Positions 26,726-41,700 of a stretch of DNA of 64,000 nt are shown piece after piece. The notes under the pieces are model-generated. The model was not told the DNA's origin. It made no database searches and saw only the letters and a program-made list of their open reading frames with translations. Position 1 is the first letter of the stretch; the number at the start of each line of letters is the position of its first letter. A program made the translations under genes and the position numbers. Origin of the DNA: Pomphorhynchus laevis (lineage: Eukaryota > Acanthocephala > Palaeacanthocephala > Echinorhynchida > Pomphorhynchidae); NCBI GenBank assembly GCA_012934845.2, contig WNNJ02003822.1, positions 1 to 64,000 on the forward strand. Direction: 5' to 3'.

Positions 26726-29700
26726 CTAAATAAACGAAAAGCATTAGTTTTATCAGGTAAATTTATATAATTTTTTATTTATTTTTAAATCAAAATAAAA
26801 TGTATTTATAAAAGAACTTGACTAATACGAATAGTTTGGCTGTAATACAAATTAACTTTAAAGTTAAAATTAAAAGAAGTTAATGACGATAGTCAGTAAT
26901 TTAATAATTAAATAATAATTTTCAATATAATTAGTATTTATTCATTATAATATTTTATAATGTTATATTATATTATGTAAAATTCTCATGAGTAAGTAAA
27001 ATCACGTTTTATGAAAAGTAAATATGTTCAGTTGACATATTCATGTTCAGTTAACACTGAACAATATTTTGAACGCACACATCAGCGTCTTGTTGTAAAG
27101 TATTTTGTTGTTCTGAATTGCAACTAATTCATATAAACAAATACTAAACATTAAAGTTAAATAAATCCTAAAATTTTAAAAGACTATAATGGTAATTTCG
27201 ATTTAAAACAGTAGATGCTCAATATTAATAAAATGTTGAGTTGTACTACTATGTAATATTATAAAAAATTTCTTTGTTGTGGACTTTGCATTTATTAATT
27301 TGATTATCTACAATAAAATATTTATAATTTTAGAATGTAATCTGATCATGTAATCTGTAAAATCATGTAATCTGAATTTTTTTAAATAATATTTTAGTTA
27401 TACAAAGCGCAGTTGCACTGCGGGATACAAAAGATCAGATATCATTTAAAAGAATACTAATGGATATACAAATTCATTTCAACAGTAATTGATATATCTA
27501 CCACATGTATGTATTATAATAATATTTACTTTGAGCTGGTATCCTTTATTTTTTGTTCACAATCTTCTTCCCCACAAAATGGGCTGAGGATAATTTTTCC
27601 AGATTCTAATGCCACGAGAAAATCGTTCCACTTGTCTGATTCAACAATATTATCGTTTAACTCATTTGTCGATCTTAAATAACCAAGTAAGATTAAGACA
27701 TTTAAAAGAATAAATTCAACAAAATTTTAATAACGTAGTGGTTTATTTATCTTAATCTTTTAATCTTAGATATAATGTTTGTATATAAAGGTTTGATTTA
27801 AATTTGAAATTAATTTTATTTAAATTTATATTTATCTACAAATTAATTTTTTATCAGGTTACAAATGTTTACTAATTTCTGATTGACAAACGTTTTCGAT
27901 GTCAGTAAATTATGATAAAATAATATTTGTATGATACAATATGATATGAATATTGCTAAAATAAAATGTTAATAATGTTTTTAATTTATATATTAATAAA
28001 ATAATTTATTATTTATAATCAAATAATTTAATTCATTTGAATTATTTTAGCATTTATAAAACTACTATTATAATCAATACTAACTTCTGTAACATGGCAT
28101 CATGTATTTTTGAAAGCATTATAGGAATTTCTTCTGCTAGTTTTGATATTGGAACAGATTCTTTGAAGCCGTTATATCTGTGAACTACAACTGCGGAACC
28201 CTTTGATAAATCCTTAAATCCGAGTTCAATTCTTATTGGAACACCTAATTAAAAATTGTTCTCTCGTACATTTAGTCAAACACTATCTACAAATCAAAAT
28301 ACCTTTTAATTCCCAATCGCTAAACTTCCATCCTGGAGTAATGTTACTTCGGTAATCACCGTAAACCCTGATACTGATTTGTTTTAGTTGAAGTTCAAGC
28401 GATTTACACGTAGAATATAGCCGATTTGCATCTTCTTCGCTGCAAGAAGCATTAATACCACAAGGAATTATAACAACCTACAAAATCAAGCAATTCTTAT
28501 AACAGAATTCATAATGATTGTTTAAAATATTTATATTTATGGTATCGAACTATCAATTAGTTGGAATTAATTTTCAATTAGTAATCGTAATTACTAAAAT
28601 TATTTACAATCTACTAAATTAATAAATTAAATTAATAACTCATTATCCTAAATATTGAAATAAATAGGAAATAATATTTTAAATAAATAATAATTTGCTT
28701 AATAAACCACTTCATAATTCCAATCAATCAAATTAAAACATAAGAAATATTATTCAATATGTTATTATACATAAATTTCTCAAATAAATAATTCCATTTT
28801 ATTTATTATGAAGTCTATCAAACTAAAGTTTTTCAAAAATTGAGAGTATTGCTAACTATTAGAATTCTTATATTTCTAAAAATGGTTAATTGTATCTGCA
28901 ATGGCTCTAAGAGTTAAAAGTAATTTATCTAATAACTTATCTTTTAGATATATGAATTATATCATTAGAATTAGTTTAATGAGATGTGGTTTTCCTGAAT
29001 AAAATAATCTTAAGTAATAATGTTAAAATAAAATTTATCTGACCACCTAAACAGCAAACATATTCAGCAAATCTACTTATTATCATCTATTCTTTTAAGT
29101 TTTTGTATTTGTTTAATTTTCTGTTTTTTATACAATTTAATAAATTTACATTAAAGAATAAATTAAATTTATTCCAAAAATTACAATGTTTCGATATGAT
29201 TTTATTACCATATGATTTTTTCGATATAATTTTTTATGCTATTATCATGATTATACAAAGTGGCAAATTAAAACATAAGAAATAATATTCTGTTATTATT
29301 GAAAAATAAGACATAAGATTAAAAAATTGAGACAATAAACATAAGACGAAAAATTAAAACATAAGTTAATTTGAGTTAAAAATTTGACTTAATATGTTAA
29401 GATATTTGACTTGAACATATTAAGTCAATATGCTATTATACATTTATATTATATTATACATAATATTAAATATTATACATCAATAGAAAAATCAAAGAAA
29501 ACAAAAACATGCCATCAGTAATTACAAGGGCGTTATTGATTTATCTACATTAGTTAAAGATAAGAAGCAAAATGACCAAAAAAAATTATTAAACTAATAA
29601 ATTCGTAAATTAAAATATAAAGCATAATTATTTACTCAATTTAGCAAATAATTATAATTGTTTACTCAATTTAATTGATAATTTTAATTAATAATGATTT

Positions 29701-32700
29701 TATATATTCAATATATTTTTCAACTTTTGGAAAATAATCTTATCTTTTTAAAGATAAGAAGCAAAATAACCTTTATTTAATTTAAATATTAATTTAAATA
29801 ATTAATTAATTTAATTTAAATAATTTAATTTATTAACTTAATAAATTTGTAAATTAAAATATAAATCATAATTATTTACTCAATTTAGCAAATAATTTTA
29901 ATTCAACTAATTCAATTTATTTTTTAAATTTTTGAACAGGATCAGCATGAAATATCATGACATTTGCCGTGGCAATAGTGACATTTGTGTCATAATCGAT
30001 TCTTCATTACGATCTTAGTCTGAATGAAAGTTATTAACATTCAGTGTTTTGCTGGCTTGCTGTGTCCGCTTCTTTAACATGTGCGTTCAAAATGATTATG
30101 TCGATCACAAAATTTGCAGCAATTCTAAGTTTTTGTATTTGCCTCATTTTCGTTTTAGTTGTGCAGTAGACAACCTGAATGGCAAACGTGCGTACTTGTA
30201 ATATCCTCATAGGATAGAGGTAACCAACAGATTTTGACTTTCCTTATCAACCGGTATTTGTAAGTATGCGTCTCGTAGGTCGATTTTCGAAAACACCACC
30301 GCTTCTTTAACATGTGCGTTCAAAATGATTATGTCGATCACAAAATTTGCAGCAATTCTAAGTTTTTGTATTTGCCTCATTTTCGTTTTAGTTGTGCAGT
30401 ACAAATATACTGGTATTTTCTTTTGTAATTTCCAATTTGTTTTTAATGTTTTTCTTTTAATAAATTTTTCAGTATTTTGCATAAGTGAAAAATCTGATGT
30501 GTTTGTGTTCTGAAGATGATACTTTGATGTTTCCTTTTTCTCTGGTATAGGAAATATCGAAACATTGTAATTGTTTGGAATAAATTTAATTTATTCGTTC
30601 CTGTAGTTTATATTAGTGATAATCAAAACCAGATTAAAATGAATCTGCAGTTTCTTTAGGGCTAATTCAATTGAAGTTGCTCAATTTGAATACTGTAGCG
30701 ACGCTTGGTAGCACAATACTTATATTGGTCTTTAACAGAAATAAATAAAACAGTTACAATTAAAAACAAGAATTAATATTTTTTTTATTTTATTTTTCAA
30801 TGTTTAAACGCCCTATACAATATAATAGCACATCGAATGCATCACTGAACAAAAGTTAAGCTTTAAAACTAGGCGTGAGAAGCTCGCATAGGCGTGCACA
30901 CATATTCCAAAAATATTGGAATAAAATTAATTTATTCTTTACTGTAATTAATATCGTATATTATAAGAACATATTTTTATGTTCCTTTTGATATTTTTAA
31001 ATATTAAAAGCAGTTCAGGGCGTTTACTAGAGACTAGATTTGACTAACCGTAGTCACAAGGTGATGATTACATTAACATGTCCAACTGTGAAAATTACGA
31101 AACATTTCTAAATACTTTCAAACTTTGTATACTTTATTCTAAACTGATTAAACTAAAAATGAGTTTAATAAATTTCTCAATAAATTGCTAAGAATTCTAA
31201 ACCGGGTTTCTTTATTTATTACTCAAGATTCATAAACATACGTATTGTGTATGTCCTATTGTTGCGTTGTACTCTAATAGCATTAAGGATTCTACCTATG
31301 CCGAACCGTCGAAATGAGTTTAATAAATTTCTCAATAAATTATGTACCGACCATAAAATTCAAGATAATTTGCGACATCTTTTCTATCATTCTCGCTTAA
31401 GTAGTTTAGGTTTAGTATCTGTACGCGAGAGGTTGATAATGTATGATCCCCTGGCTATGCATCGTATTGTTCATCAAGTTGAGACGTATCCTTCGGATTG
31501 TATAATGTTAAATAACAGAATGGGAAGTAGAGGACATTTCAAAACATTGGTAGTTTTGCGTCACGAAAGATGTTTGACTTTCACATCAAGCGATCAACGC
31601 GTAAAATCGTTTTCATGATAGCATCGTAGACATATCATGATGCTAAATCATTTAAGGTACACTTTATGCGTGGGATGAGTTGCGAACGTACTCTTTGGCT
31701 GCCGAACTACCCGTGGTGTCAATCGTTTCTGCGACTAAGATTACTAATGTGCATTTTTATCTTATCTTTGTGTTTTTCTTTTGTAGCAGAAAAATGATCG
31801 CTCCCTTATCTGAGAGCGGTCAAAACAGCCATCTGGCTATGAAGTTGAAGTATAAATAATAATATAAATACTATTACATATTATGGACGTTTAAAAAATG
31901 TAAAATGTAAAACTGATTATTATATTATAAAACCGATAAAGGATCCTACCTATGCCGGACCGTCGAAATGAGTTTAATAAATTTATCATTAAATTATATT
32001 CCGACAATAAAATTTATGATAATTATAGGAAGTCATACATTACTAATAATTCTAAACCGGATTTCATTATTTATTACCTAACATTCATAAAAATACCTAT
32101 GGTGCAAGTCCTATTGTTGCGTCGTACTCTACTTTTTCCAATAAGATTTCAAAATATATATTGCTTAATAATGTTTCCAAAAATAATTTATCATTTATTT
32201 AATATGGCCCTCATTCTCTTACTTAATTAGCAATAGACATTTTAAAGACATTAAAATCTTCACAGTGGATGTTAACTCTATATTTACAATTATTTTATTG
32301 TTGGCTACTATTGAACAAGTCTGGGCTAATTTGTTAATGCCTGAGCACAAAAATGTAACGTTTATTTGAATCTGAAACGAAGGATCGAATTGATTTACTA
32401 CCTATGGTTAATTCACTTATTCTAACACCAGCATATATATGAGGTGTTGGAAAAATAACCTTGTGAAGTTTTTGGTTTTGCAATCAATTGTACTATTATA
32501 TAGATGATGTATTTATTGTCTGCGGAAGTAATATCTATGACCAATATTTGTTAAGAGAATTAAATGCTAAAAATCATTTTATACAGTGGATCATTAATTT
32601 AGAAACTAATACTGATTTACCTTTCTGAAATGTTTTAGTTTTTAAAGATTTTGATGAAATTTATCAAAATAAAAATTTATAATAATTGAGAGTATTACCT

Positions 32701-35700
32701 GATGTTATGGCGTGTCCGCCATGGCCGGTCCCAAGTATGCGCTGAATTTATTAGTTAATTAATGACATTTGTTAATGCCATGAGCACAAAAAAATTAAAA
32801 CAGTTTATTCAGAATAAACTGTTTTAATTGTCCTGAAAATAACAGCATAAACTATTGAAATATTGTATTTTTTTGAATATAAGTAAATTTTCCGCTTCTG
32901 TAAACTTGGAATTTCAATATTAAACCGATTTTTAACTACAAAACAGTACCGGAAAGTGTAAAAAATAAAAATTTATCAGATATCATTCCATAAAGATTCA
33001 CAATCTTATTTTATTTAAATTGATCTCAAACTCTCCTTATTGAATTCAACAGAGCAATCATCTATGTGGAACATTGCTCTATCACTAAGGCAATAGTGCA
33101 ATGTTCATTATGAAAGCCAAAAACGAAAATGTAATTAATAAAATTTATATTTAGCGTTTGAAACTATAGGCTCCAAATTCTCATATAGAATTTCTCGTGT
33201 ATCTCCAGAGTATTGTTACAGGTCCTAATCAGTCATGCTAATTCATTTTCGTTAAGAATTTCACGTCTTTGAAAATCAACAGTGAGAAATTCGAATTGTG
33301 ATTGAAAACAGAAACTACACATTTACATGGAAATAAGAGTTAACGCTATTTTTGAAAATTAACCAAAGAATGATGAGCCCAGAACACAAATCAATAACGA
33401 AATTTAAGGAGCAGTTCTGATTTTTCGCAATTTTTGATTTTTTCTGTTTCGAAATTTCAATTTGTTACACACAAAAAGGAGTGTAAAATACGAGTTGGAC
33501 ATATTTTTAAAATCGCGGATAAATTTATAGAAATTTAATGAAAATATCTTTTATTTATGTGAAATGAAAGATATTTTAATACAAATTAACATTAAAATCA
33601 TATAAAATTATTTATATTCATTTTAATATTTATGATGTAGGGATCAAGCGCAATAATACATTAGTCGCTTTCGTATAAATTTACGGATATTTTTGTGTAG
33701 GCAAATCAATAAGCATGATGTCATTTTCAATGACTGGAAATTGATCACAATTTCTTTCACAAGCTTAATATCGAAAGTTAACTTTACAACTTTGCTCAAT
33801 AGATTAAATATTCTACAGTAGCGTATCCATAATATAATGTTGCGCCACTGGATTGTTATTTTGAAATAATATAATTTTGAAATAATTATAAGAAAATTAT
33901 ATTTTAATGATTATTAAAATGCCATTATAAATTCAGTTTTCCTTCAAAAAAATCGGTAACCGATTAATTCCTTTATAAATATTCGTATCACGCTGATGAG
34001 TCATTGTTAGTTTACGCAGCCGTCTACCAGTCATCTCTGCTAAGCAGTGGAGGTACTCGGTACTGATGAGTATAAACAATGACGAAACGGCACAGCATTC
34101 GAATGTGTTTGTTTTCTATTTCTTTCAGCTCACCATCCCTGACATCATAAGTTATAAAATATTAAATTTAATATTTAGTTATAGTATTGAACATTGAATT
34201 ATTTAATTTCTATTTGTTTTTATATATCATGGGATGTTTCAAATCCGTATTCTTATTGTGTCCATACTTTTCTTATTGTTCATATTGGGCCCATAGAACA
34301 TTTATAAGAAAAAAGCTGTCGATTAAGTGCTATCGAAGTAAGTCACTTATTCATGCGTGATTTTAGAACGCACAAATGTTAAAGTCACGATATAAATATT
34401 AGTCGCGCATTTAAAATTTTAGATAATTGTATGTTATTGTATACAGTTAAGTTAAAAAAGGGTATATTACGTTTTAAAATTTTAATCTGACATACCTGAT
34501 ACATTGCAACACGAGGAGGAAGAACAAGTCCAATATTATCAGAATGAATCATTATCATTACCCCGATCGTCCTTGTTGTCAATCCCCATGAATTTTGAAA
34601 GGCAAAGACACGCTTACCACTCTGCGGATCTTCAAACGAAATGTCAAACATTTTAGAGAAATTTTGGCCAAGATGATGAGAAGTTGCACCCTTATTCAAA
34701 ATAAAAATGTATTTTCAAACAATACAAATTATAAAATTTGATTTGAACAAAACCAATTATTATCTATGATTGAATATTGAATTGACAAATAAACAATTGG
34801 ATAAATACAATTTTATTAAAATATCTTAAATAATAAATTTAATTATTATTTTAATCTTAGCTTTATTTTTATCAAAAATGCAATTATTGTTTAAAAATCG
34901 AGAATATATACGTATCAAGAACAAGCATACCCATCTGTACCAATATATGGGACATTATATTAACTGCTCCTAAGATTCATAAACGAATGCTTGCATATGT
35001 AATTTAACTCGTAAAAGCACCAATAATAAGAGAAAATGATTATTATTTACAAATAAATTATTAGAAGTTTTCGACTGTTAGTCTTCATCAGCTACGTTGC
35101 TCACTTATTGTCACTAGCTGTCATTCCATTTCATTATATTTCAGTTATCACGAAAGAAACATGGAAAATTTTCACAATATTACAGCTGCTTTAGTTTTTG
35201 AAGTCGCACATTACAAAAACACAAATTACCATTAAGGAAATTCGTAACGAAGAAAACTATTTAACTGTCTGTTGTCACACATAAGCTGCTCAATTCACCT
35301 TTATTCAGCTTCTTATACTGTTAATGACAATTATTATGGGCCACTGTTAAGTTGTGGGTTGTGGTGGACGGTGTTTTTTAAATCTGTGTTGATTATGATA
35401 TTGCCGAAGAGTAAACATTCTATGACACTACATTAGACACATGTTAAACTTACTGGCCTATAGCTATTAACAGACACACAATCCATTTTTTGAATATGGC
35501 TTGATGACTAAACTTTTCCAGGTAAGAAGAATCTGTTTAAGCAAAATGGATACGCTAAATATCTGACCAGAAATCGCATCAGCAAAGATTTTAAAACAAT
35601 AAGATGGTAATAAATGTGACCAAACTAAAAACTAAACAGGATGGTCTTATTTTTTAGCCCTACATTAACTTCAACATATTAAAAAACCTGAATGAAGAGT

Positions 35701-38700
35701 GACTTGTTGTGTAGAATCTGATTGATTTTTTGAACTTGAATTTTCCATAAAAAGTGGCAATTTGTCGCTTTTTCTCACTCACACTACACTGAGCATAGAC
35801 CAATGAAGTTATGGTTTTTGAGGATTTAAACCTTGTATAATGAAATAGAGTCATAGGCAGATATTTGTATTAAAACCACAATCGAATGAAATCTTGTTTG
35901 ACCTTTTAAGTTATTCCTTATGCGATAGAATGATTGAAAATTGATTCGACAAATGCTAATTCTTTCTCGACTAGATCAGTCCTGAATTCGTGATTAAACC
36001 ATACAGGTCGACCATAGGAAGATCTGATTGTACGAAGGGGAGAGGAACGATGTATCAATTCTAATAAAAAGAATTCGAACATCGCAAAGCCCTCTCATCG
36101 CTTGCCGGAAATGGGTCAACCTATTGAGTAAAACCGAGATACCTTCAGATTGTTTCATAATCTGTTTAAAAAGCAATTTAACGTTTTAACCAGTGTTGAC
36201 AGGTAAGACGAATAAATTATAATTTGACCACATATGATAAAAAGACCTGGGGAATTCGAATAAATTATCTGATTTTGCAATAGTAGTTTATGTAGATAAG
36301 TAGATATCGAGAATAAAACTGCATGAAACACACATTAATGGGTATAATTGTAAATATGTTAGGTTAAATGTAACAATCTCTCCTGTCAAGCAGTTCTATA
36401 AATTTAAAATCACAGTCAGATTAAATAGTTCGACTAATCAAAGTAGGCATGGCATATTTAAATTACCGGCCAGAATTCTTAACCTGAGCACATTGTGATT
36501 TGTAAATGACAAGGAGGACAAGCGTTTGCCAATGTATGACTATCATAGACCGAAGACTATTAACACAATCTACCGATTTTGCCAGTTAGTTTTCATCACT
36601 AACAGTAAAACATTATATTCGATTGAACCTCGTCTGTCAGATCAAGACTATCCTGAGAATAAAATTTCTTAGTTGTATATGCCAAAACCATAATTCATTA
36701 AATCATAATTCGTTGAGCCACTATTCATTTTTAATTAAGCCACTACCAATTGCTTACTCTTCGAGATGCGTATACTTCGCCAAGTTTGTGATATATGCTA
36801 AGAGAGTTTGTGTCCTTGATCCAATAACTAAAGTCAGATACCAATGGCTACGTATGTTGTCTGTTTTTAAGAAATTACAAGGCTTTATACATGATAATGC
36901 ACAATGGATATCCTAGCTGAACGATATCAACGAACATGTATAAAACCGTTTCTAAAAGGTTGTGATCCGACTGGAGAACATACATAAGTCTAATGTCTCA
37001 GCCGCACTATCTGAAACGTTTGTATGATAAGGTTGTTCTCTAACCATCATACGCATCTTCAAGACATCCTAAACATTGTTTTTTGATGGAGTCGAAGTCT
37101 TTTAATTTTGTTATAGTTGATTCTTACAGAAGATGAGCATTTCTCCAATTTAAATTAACCTAAAGGACTAACTTAAGCAAGCTAGGTCGATCTGAATAAT
37201 TTTTTGTCAAGTCGGAAAAGAGAAACAACCTTTATCTTAAAAATAACTTCTTGAGATGACTCAATGATAATTAAGTCATTAAAGATATTTTTAAGATTAA
37301 AGATTATTTTTAGATTAAAGATATTTTTAAGATAATTATTTTTAAGATAAGTCATCCCATTATACATACTTTGCACGAGCCTCGATATTAACGAGATATT
37401 GCTTGGTTCAAAACAACACGTGATGCAAATCATGAAATCTTCGACATCACTAAACAAAGCACACACTATCTACGAGGTCATTTATATGCTATTATCAAGG
37501 AATCATACAATAAAAGATAAATATATTCAATCACAGGGATGTATATCGCTGGAATTTTCTCGATGAAGAGGCAGCGATGACTAAATCCTTACCATCATTT
37601 AATTAAGGGCTAAGGAACGAACAATAAAAAGAAGACAAATTTCACATTTTTTCTTTTTTCTAATCGATTTTTATGGGACGCATTCCTAAAACATATGCTC
37701 GTAATTGTCAAAGTCAAACAGGCACAAATATAATATTAATATTTATTTATTAAATAAAAGGGTCTAATCATTTAATTAATATAGCTTATATATTATTTAT
37801 ATATAAAGTTAAATTATAAACAAGAATATATAATTAATAAATATTATAACAAAATTTAATTTTGATCAAAAATGCAAGTATAATATTAATATTAGATTAT
37901 CTATTAATATTATAGAAAAATTAAAAGAATATTATTTTTAATATATTAATATTATTTATAAATTATTTATTAATATACTGAAACAATATTTATAAATACT
38001 TAAATATATTTAAAATAATTAAATATAATATTAATAAATAGATGTCTTGAACATATCAATAAAGTATTAATACGTTAATATTGATGAAGATATGTATTAA
38101 TACAGAGATATAAAATAATTATTTGTTTTTCGAATCAAAATTAATCGCCAATCTGAGAGAACCATTTTATATTTTAGGAATAATTTAAGTAACATTTAAC
38201 CAGATAATAACTAAATCTATAATTTTAGATTTGGAGATTCATAAAATTAACTTTGAACATATATTTATGATCAATATTTAAAAAACTCATTTTGTAAACT
38301 ATTTCATAGGCTACAAATATCTTAAGAGATAAAGATAAATCTCTAACTTTTGTTAGAGAAAAGTCTAAAAGATATCGAATTTGTAACCAAAAGTGTAATA
38401 AACTTTCTTTTCACAATAATTTTGTTTCATTTGTAGGTCAAGGACTTATAAACCAAGGAAGCTATTAAAACGTATTTCCCATTCAATGCTTTCATATTGA
38501 ATCTAAATTAAATCCATCTCGATGTACAATCGCATATTGTTACGGGAAATATTAATTAAAATATTGCCGATCAAGCATTTGCAAATAAGCGCGCAGGATA
38601 TTTACGGTAAAAATTATCCACACAGAAACGAAAAATATTTTGCTTTTATACTTTAGATAATGGTAATATTTACAAATTTCAGGGTAAAAAAAATTCTACA

Positions 38701-41700
38701 TAGTGACTAAAGAAAATGAGTTTAATCTTTACTATCAATTTAAATTAGTAAAACAATCAACCATTATTTTGTTGAAAACTTTTGATACTACACACTATAC
38801 CCATAATCTCTTTCCATTTTCGATTAGATAATATTTTACTTGAGCGAAGAAAAAAATATTTTCTTTTATTTAAAAAATACAATATTTCGACAGCTCCTGC
38901 TACCATCATCGAATGATGATAGCAGGATCCACCAATCTTAATAATAGCAGAAACTATCGAAATATTGTATTTTTTAAATAAAGGGAAATATTTTTTTTCG
39001 CTCCAGTAAAATACTATCTTACTTTTAATTTTACTAATCGAATTAAAATTTGTGGTACCTGTATTCCTCGGCCGCTACCTCTAATGTATGCCTCGGTCGT
39101 AAGACTCCACTCTGCTCCAGCAAACTTCTCCTTTTCACTTTTACGACCTTTTATCACAGGCACTGCCAATAACTGGTTATAAACTTGCTCGTAAAATTCA
39201 AGAATTTGATAAGTTTCTTCAATTGCTTCATCCGCTTCGGCAAAAGCGGAATGCCCTTCTTGCCATAAAAATTCTCTTGTTCGCAAAAACGGAGTTGGAT
39301 GTTTGAATTCCCAACGCTATAGTAATCTTAGATAAGAAAACAAAAAAGTACAACTCACAACAACGTTACTCCATTGATTTAGCCTAATGGGCAAATCCCT
39401 ATGTGATTGTACCCAATTAGCGTAAGCCGGGTACATTACCGTTTCACTGGTAGGTCTTACCGCGATCGGCTCATTCATATCCTTATCTCCAGACTTCGTA
39501 ACCCATGCGACCTTAATCGTTTTAACAGAGTAAAATTTTAAAACAATTAAACATTAAAACAATTAGAGAATCAAACGTAATTTTAAAACAATTAGCGAAT
39601 GCTGTGTACAAATTATATTTGATGATGTCTTTATATCGGACCATTAATTTTATCAACAGTAATAAAAAAGCAAACAAATATGTAGAAATATGCAGAAACT
39701 CAAAGAGCATTTTTGTAAAAAATAGACATTAAAATTATATACTTGATCTTAAAGTTTACTAAATTAAAATATTTAAACTTAAAAGCATCAGAAAATATAT
39801 TTTGGGAGTGATCCGTGAATCATTAATAAACTAACGCAATAAACAGAGCTCGAGTACAAATTTACAATCCGTTTAGAAGGATTAATTTTATTTACTTCAA
39901 TTAAATTAATTAATTAAATTAATTAAATAATCATATCAATCTACTTTAAATTAAATTGATTCAAAACAAAGTGTATTTATAAACGTCTGTTAGAAAATAA
40001 AAAGTTTAATAGTCAATAAATTATCCTGAGTATATTTATAATTTTTTAATGTGTGAATATTTTATTTCACTAAATCTGTATTTTTGTAAAATCAATATGT
40101 AACAATTACATAATATTCTACCAGTTTCAAAGTACCTCAGGAGCAAAATCTTTGATATGACTTTGTTCTCTCTTTAACGCGTCTTCCGAAACGAAGAGAG
40201 GAAAATAAGCATTTTGTACACCAATTGATTTTATCTTATCATCCAGGAAACGTTGGATTTGTTCCCATACAAAGTAAGACCCTGGTCGAAGAATGTAACA
40301 TCCGGATACATCATAATATTCAATAAGATTAGCCTTTGTTATCACCTAAGCAGCCACGTGATATCTAGATACAAGGATGAAATGTGTCACCTGCAAATAC
40401 CAAGAGCTGAAATCATCCTCTTTTTTAGCTTCTAATCCCAATCTGCAAGTAAAAAGCACAAACTCACTTAAAATTCTAAATATAAATATATTTAGAATCA
40501 TATATCACTTTACTCACTTAAAGTAAATAATTTTTTAAAAATGATAAATAGGCTTTAAATATGATCATCGCTTAAAGAACATATGATGATAGTGGGTGCA
40601 GCAAGTGGCTTCAGAAAAGCTGAACATTACCTAGTTTTCTTTGACTTCTTGTCGTTACCATTGGAAGTTGAAACAACCTAAACGCAGATAAGTTGTCATT
40701 TTTGAAATCAAAATCAATTACACCTTGATTTTCTCATTGACATTTATGTTCTTTTTAACATTTCTGTAAAGATTACAATCACCTTTCATTGAATTTATAA
40801 TGGATTTCTATAAAAGTAAATTTCATATTGCTTATTAAAGCTAATCTCAGACTTTAATATTTAATACTAAATATAGTGTGATTAATACTAAATATAGTGT
40901 GATTCGAAACTTTATATATATAATCTTAAGTACTTAATATAATATGATACATATTCATGTTTTAATAATGTTATAAAAACATTATTTGTAATGTTATAAA
41001 AACATTAAATAATATCATTAAAACTACTTTCAAATGTCATTAAAAACATGACACTCGAAAAGGATAGTCGAATATTTGTGAACGATAATTTCTTATTTTA
41101 TTATTCCTCTCGGCCTTTAAATGACTTGAACAAAAAATAAAATAATTTAAGACGTTTTGTTGATTCAAATTTTTTAAATTTTAGAAATAGCCTAAGTAAA
41201 TATGTCACAGGTTCAGAAAAGATTATGGTAAATCAATTTTAAATATTAATGATTACGAAATGTTTTCTGCCGACAAAAATCCCATATCTTGTTGGTCAGA
41301 ACACTAAACTAAATTTATTAAATATAAAAATTACTGATATTTCTTTAATTTCAAGTATCTATAGACTTGTTTCCAAGAGAATTTTACCGGTTAATATTAT
41401 GAAAATCTTAATACGTAATTTCCAGCCTTGACAATTTTAAACTGAAAATCAAAGCCACAATAACTTTGAATTGTGATTTCAAGCGATGATAATATTTACT
41501 TTTGCAATAAAACAATAGGTTTGAATAATTTTTTTATATATTTTACTAATGATAGATTTGTATTATACAATAACATTACTTTTACAATAAGAAACAATAG
41601 CTTTAAGATTAACTTTGAAGTGATCAAAATTTTGTTTAATTTGTGCATAATCATATCTAGACGAGGATATCTATTATGGTTACGCAAAAAAGCTTTTATG

